Below, piece by piece: positions 61,423 to 64,000 of a DNA stretch of 64,000 bases. Each line of letters opens with the position of its first letter. The stretch's first letter is position 1. Below the pieces are notes generated by a model. The model had not been told where the DNA came from and searched no databases. It saw nothing but the letters and a program-made list of their open reading frames with translations. Both the position numbers and the translations under genes were made by a program. The stretch comes from Beaufortia kweichowensis (taxonomy: Eukaryota > Chordata > Actinopteri > Cypriniformes > Gastromyzontidae). Location: positions 14,734,879 through 14,798,878 of the forward strand of contig CM032808.1 in assembly GCA_019155185.1 (NCBI GenBank), written 5' to 3'.

Positions 61423-64000
61423 CTGCAGGGTCCTTGATAAGGAATCAATTAAGAAACAGAGCTGCGGCTTGAAGATACTGCTGAATGGTGGAACAGACAA
61501 AATGGGACATCTTATCCTTAATTTGCTTCAATTCTGTCTTCTTCAGGCCTGTGAAAGAAAGAAAGCTACATTAGGAAACAAGCTTGGTAGATTGCTTTGT
61601 GATTAGAATGAACACTTTATACATTTATGGTAGCTTACTAATAATCGTGTTGGCTAACTATTATTGACTGATTAGCATAGATAAAAGTGCAAGGCCAAGT
61701 GCACAGTACAGTGCACATTTTTTTGGGGGTGTTGATTTATTTAGCAAAGAGCAAAAGCAATACCAAAGGGGAAAAAAGATAAATAAATAAAGAATAAATA
61801 AATAAATAAATAATAATAATATAAAAAAGGTTAGATATAGACATTTTATTATTGAGTGGTAACATGAGACATAATGAAAACAGTCCACATTTATACAACA
61901 TAGATATATAGACAAGCATATAGACAAAGATATATAGAAAAGATAAACAAATAAAGAATATAATAACATGTAGATATATATACATAATACATATAAAAAA
62001 GGTTAGATATATAGACATGTAGATATATAGACATGTAGATATATAGACATGTAGATATATAGACATGTAGATATATAGACATGTAGATATATTTATATTT
62101 AAAATACAATCAAAAAAAAAAAAAAACAAGTGTGTTGCTTATTCTGATACAAATTTACATATTTAATCCTAATTTGTAAAGTCGTGTACACAATATTTGT
62201 TCTCCGCTTTCATTGGCCACAGTTTCCAAACCATCTGTCACAGTGCATTTCTAGAAAAGTGTCAGTGACTGGCACGTGCGTGTTTTTGTTGCAGTCTGAT
62301 TAGCTTCAGTCTTGCCGTGTGAATGCTTGGCTTGAGTGACTCTAAATTAAGAATAGCTAGCAATTTGCAGAGACCCCGAGCTCTGCAAAGAGCCCCGAGA
62401 CACCGGGTGGTCTCTAATTGATGAACTTTATCAGCCTGAACATCTTTAAACATTTGCTTTCCTTGCTTAGATCTCGATTTGCGGTTACCCCGGCGGATTT
62501 CAGAACGCAGCGATAGTCCGCATGCGTGAAATGCTAATTACTCACGCCTCTCCGGCGCAAACCCAGGAACGACGCCGCTCTCCGAAACGGTCTGTCCTCT
62601 AGGACTAGTTCTGATAGGTAATTTGGAGGGTGTATGCATAATTTATTGGCTTTTGGAAGTTAATCCTAATAAATCTTTCCTCCCTCATTTGACGAGAGCC
62701 CATTTTCTAGAAGTCTGTAGGAAAGGCCACAGAGTCAGGTTTCCCTGACAGGCATTCATTACGGCCCTCATCTCCAGAGGCCTCGCGAGCAGACGAAGAG
62801 CAGATTCATAATGTTGCGGCGTTTTTGTTTAACGATCCAAATCAAAGAAAAGAAAAGAAGAGGCGGCAGGGGAAAAGCAAAACCGAAAGAAATAAAACAC
62901 ACTGTGTCAGCGGGGCCATCGGAGAGAACAAAGCGATTCTATTCTTTGTCTATGAGCAAATTAGGGCTTTGGTTCTGTTTGATGTGACTGAAGCTATGCA
63001 TGTAAATGAACATTATCTTGTGAATACGAATCAAATGATTTACTTAATGAGATATGGAAGGAGTTAGGAATTATTCACTAGGCGGTGTTGGAAAGTGTGC
63101 CGACTACTGTAATTTGTGGAATCGCTGGCTCTGCTAATGCGCCTAATGAATCCTGTCAGCCGCGGCTGAGGAACTCTTTTGTGCTACAATCTTCCATTTA
63201 GCGTATGTTTCAACGCAGCTCGGGGTTGGCGAGTTGGGGAGAACTTTGACATTCAGAGGGTCTGTAAGACTTCATGAATGAAACATGAGTCTTTCACGAG
63301 AGCGGGCTTTGCCTTTTGCATCCAGTACGAATCGCACACTGACACGTATTTAGATCTTTGGCATGAAAAGCCCCACCCACTTTTAGTGTGGGCCGAGGGT
63401 CATACAGCATTACTGACCACACAGATGCATGTAATCAACAGCTGGCGTATAAAAATCTTCTCAAGTCTCTGCTGTGACCTTGACGGACAGATCCAGATAA
63501 ACATCCATCTGCTGGTGTCACGGTCCACAACCGAGATGATTGATTTAATGGTTTCTGTGACACGTCTTGCATCTGCAGTTTTACCTCAAGGGCGAGCGCG
63601 GACAAAGGAGAAATAAAAACCAGATCTTATTTATGAGCGTTTATCCGAATGCTTTTTAATCTCGCTGAAACTATTGGTGGCTCCAATTGTTCGTGAATTG
63701 ACTTTCACCTCATCATAAGTTGCGGCTTAAGAATTCTCAGTTTTGTTTAAGAATCAATTTTGTCTCATATTTCTTAGTGGATATAATAGACACTTGTGAC
63801 ATTTTGTTGATGTACAGTAACGGTATACTGTAGAGCTGTAACATTTATAGAATAGATCTGAGAAATATTTGAGCACATGTTAACATCTATGACAGACTTG
63901 GGAAAAGTTTGAGACATGTCAAGTCAAGATGTCTCAAATTGGCACGTGTGGGATTTCTAGGCTGCTGTTCTCAGGAGAAACATCTAAGCAGCAGGAGAAA
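61423..64000 (-). other. cdh10: Region 5' of the cdh10 start exon, probably intron after a non-coding first exon
   Basis: The acceptor at 61423 implies at least one upstream exon outside this window or unrecognised within it. AAAT repeats lie at about 61771-61820, a 16-bp tandem array at 62005-62092 and a poly(A) tract at about 62112-62127. The segments 62440-62900 and 63080-63280 are non-repetitive and GC-richer, with homeodomain-like cores (GCTAATTACTC), and are enhancer candidates. Confidence 0.5.
62005..62092. repeat. Tandem repeat, unit AGATATATAGACATGT
   Basis: Five and a half nearly perfect 16-bp units. Looser versions of the same unit occur upstream from about 61900. The Tyr/Ile/Ser-rich minus-strand frames come from this array. 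Confidence 0.95.

Noticed and set aside
62005..62092. Possible CRISPR-like array
   Set aside because: Units are contiguous with no unique spacers, and the host is a vertebrate.
61661..62129. Ile/Tyr/Ser-rich minus-strand frames
   Set aside because: They come from AAAT repeats and the 16-bp tandem array.

Overview
The window is vertebrate genomic DNA, almost certainly from a teleost fish and most likely a cyprinid. It is AT-rich and carries long CT, AG, TG, GATA and AT microsatellites. It also holds remnants of dispersed repeats that I recognise from cyprinid genomes: a foldback element with ends like 'gggtgaactattccttta', tRNA-derived SINEs with an 'aagcgtctgccaaatgcataaatgtaa' type tail, Tc1-like, piggyBac-like and other short inverted-repeat elements. 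No database search was run, so repeat names rest on memory and visible structure.

One gene is clearly supported: a type II classical cadherin on the minus strand, best matched to cadherin-10 (cdh10; the teleost a or b paralogue cannot be decided). Eleven coding exons run from the initiator ATG at 61407 to the TAA at 32023-32025. They encode in order a signal peptide, a short prodomain with a furin site (RTKR), the GWMWN adhesion arm, EC1 to EC5, a transmembrane helix, and a cytoplasmic tail with p120-catenin and beta-catenin binding regions. All exon junctions have AG/GT sites and the phases chain correctly. The lengths, in order, are 198 (coding), 295, 119, 168, 188, 254, 137, 119, 109, 252 and 491 (coding). 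With an intact third exon the product would be 776 residues. An AATAAA at 31385-31390 gives a plausible 3' end about 0.6 kb after the stop. Any 5' non-coding exon lies beyond 61422 and probably outside the window.

The main oddity is the third coding exon (43921-44039). It is 119 bp where 120 is expected: one T is missing from a TTT run (about 43941), which throws the frame and brings a stop at the start of the next exon. All other exons are intact, so a sequencing or assembly error is the likeliest cause, but a null allele or an early pseudogene is possible. EC2 is also unusual at two calcium-site motifs.

Layout: 1-31.4 kb is intergenic, with repeats and one possible plus-strand exon of an unknown gene at 1532-1684. 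From 31.4 to 61.4 kb is cdh10. From 61.4 to 64 kb is the 5' part of cdh10, taken as the first intron. Several GC-richer, non-repetitive stretches in the introns and the downstream desert look like conserved non-coding elements, but this cannot be shown without comparison. I found no bacterial-type system, CRISPR array, RNA gene or intact autonomous transposon, and nothing I can call a previously undescribed system.
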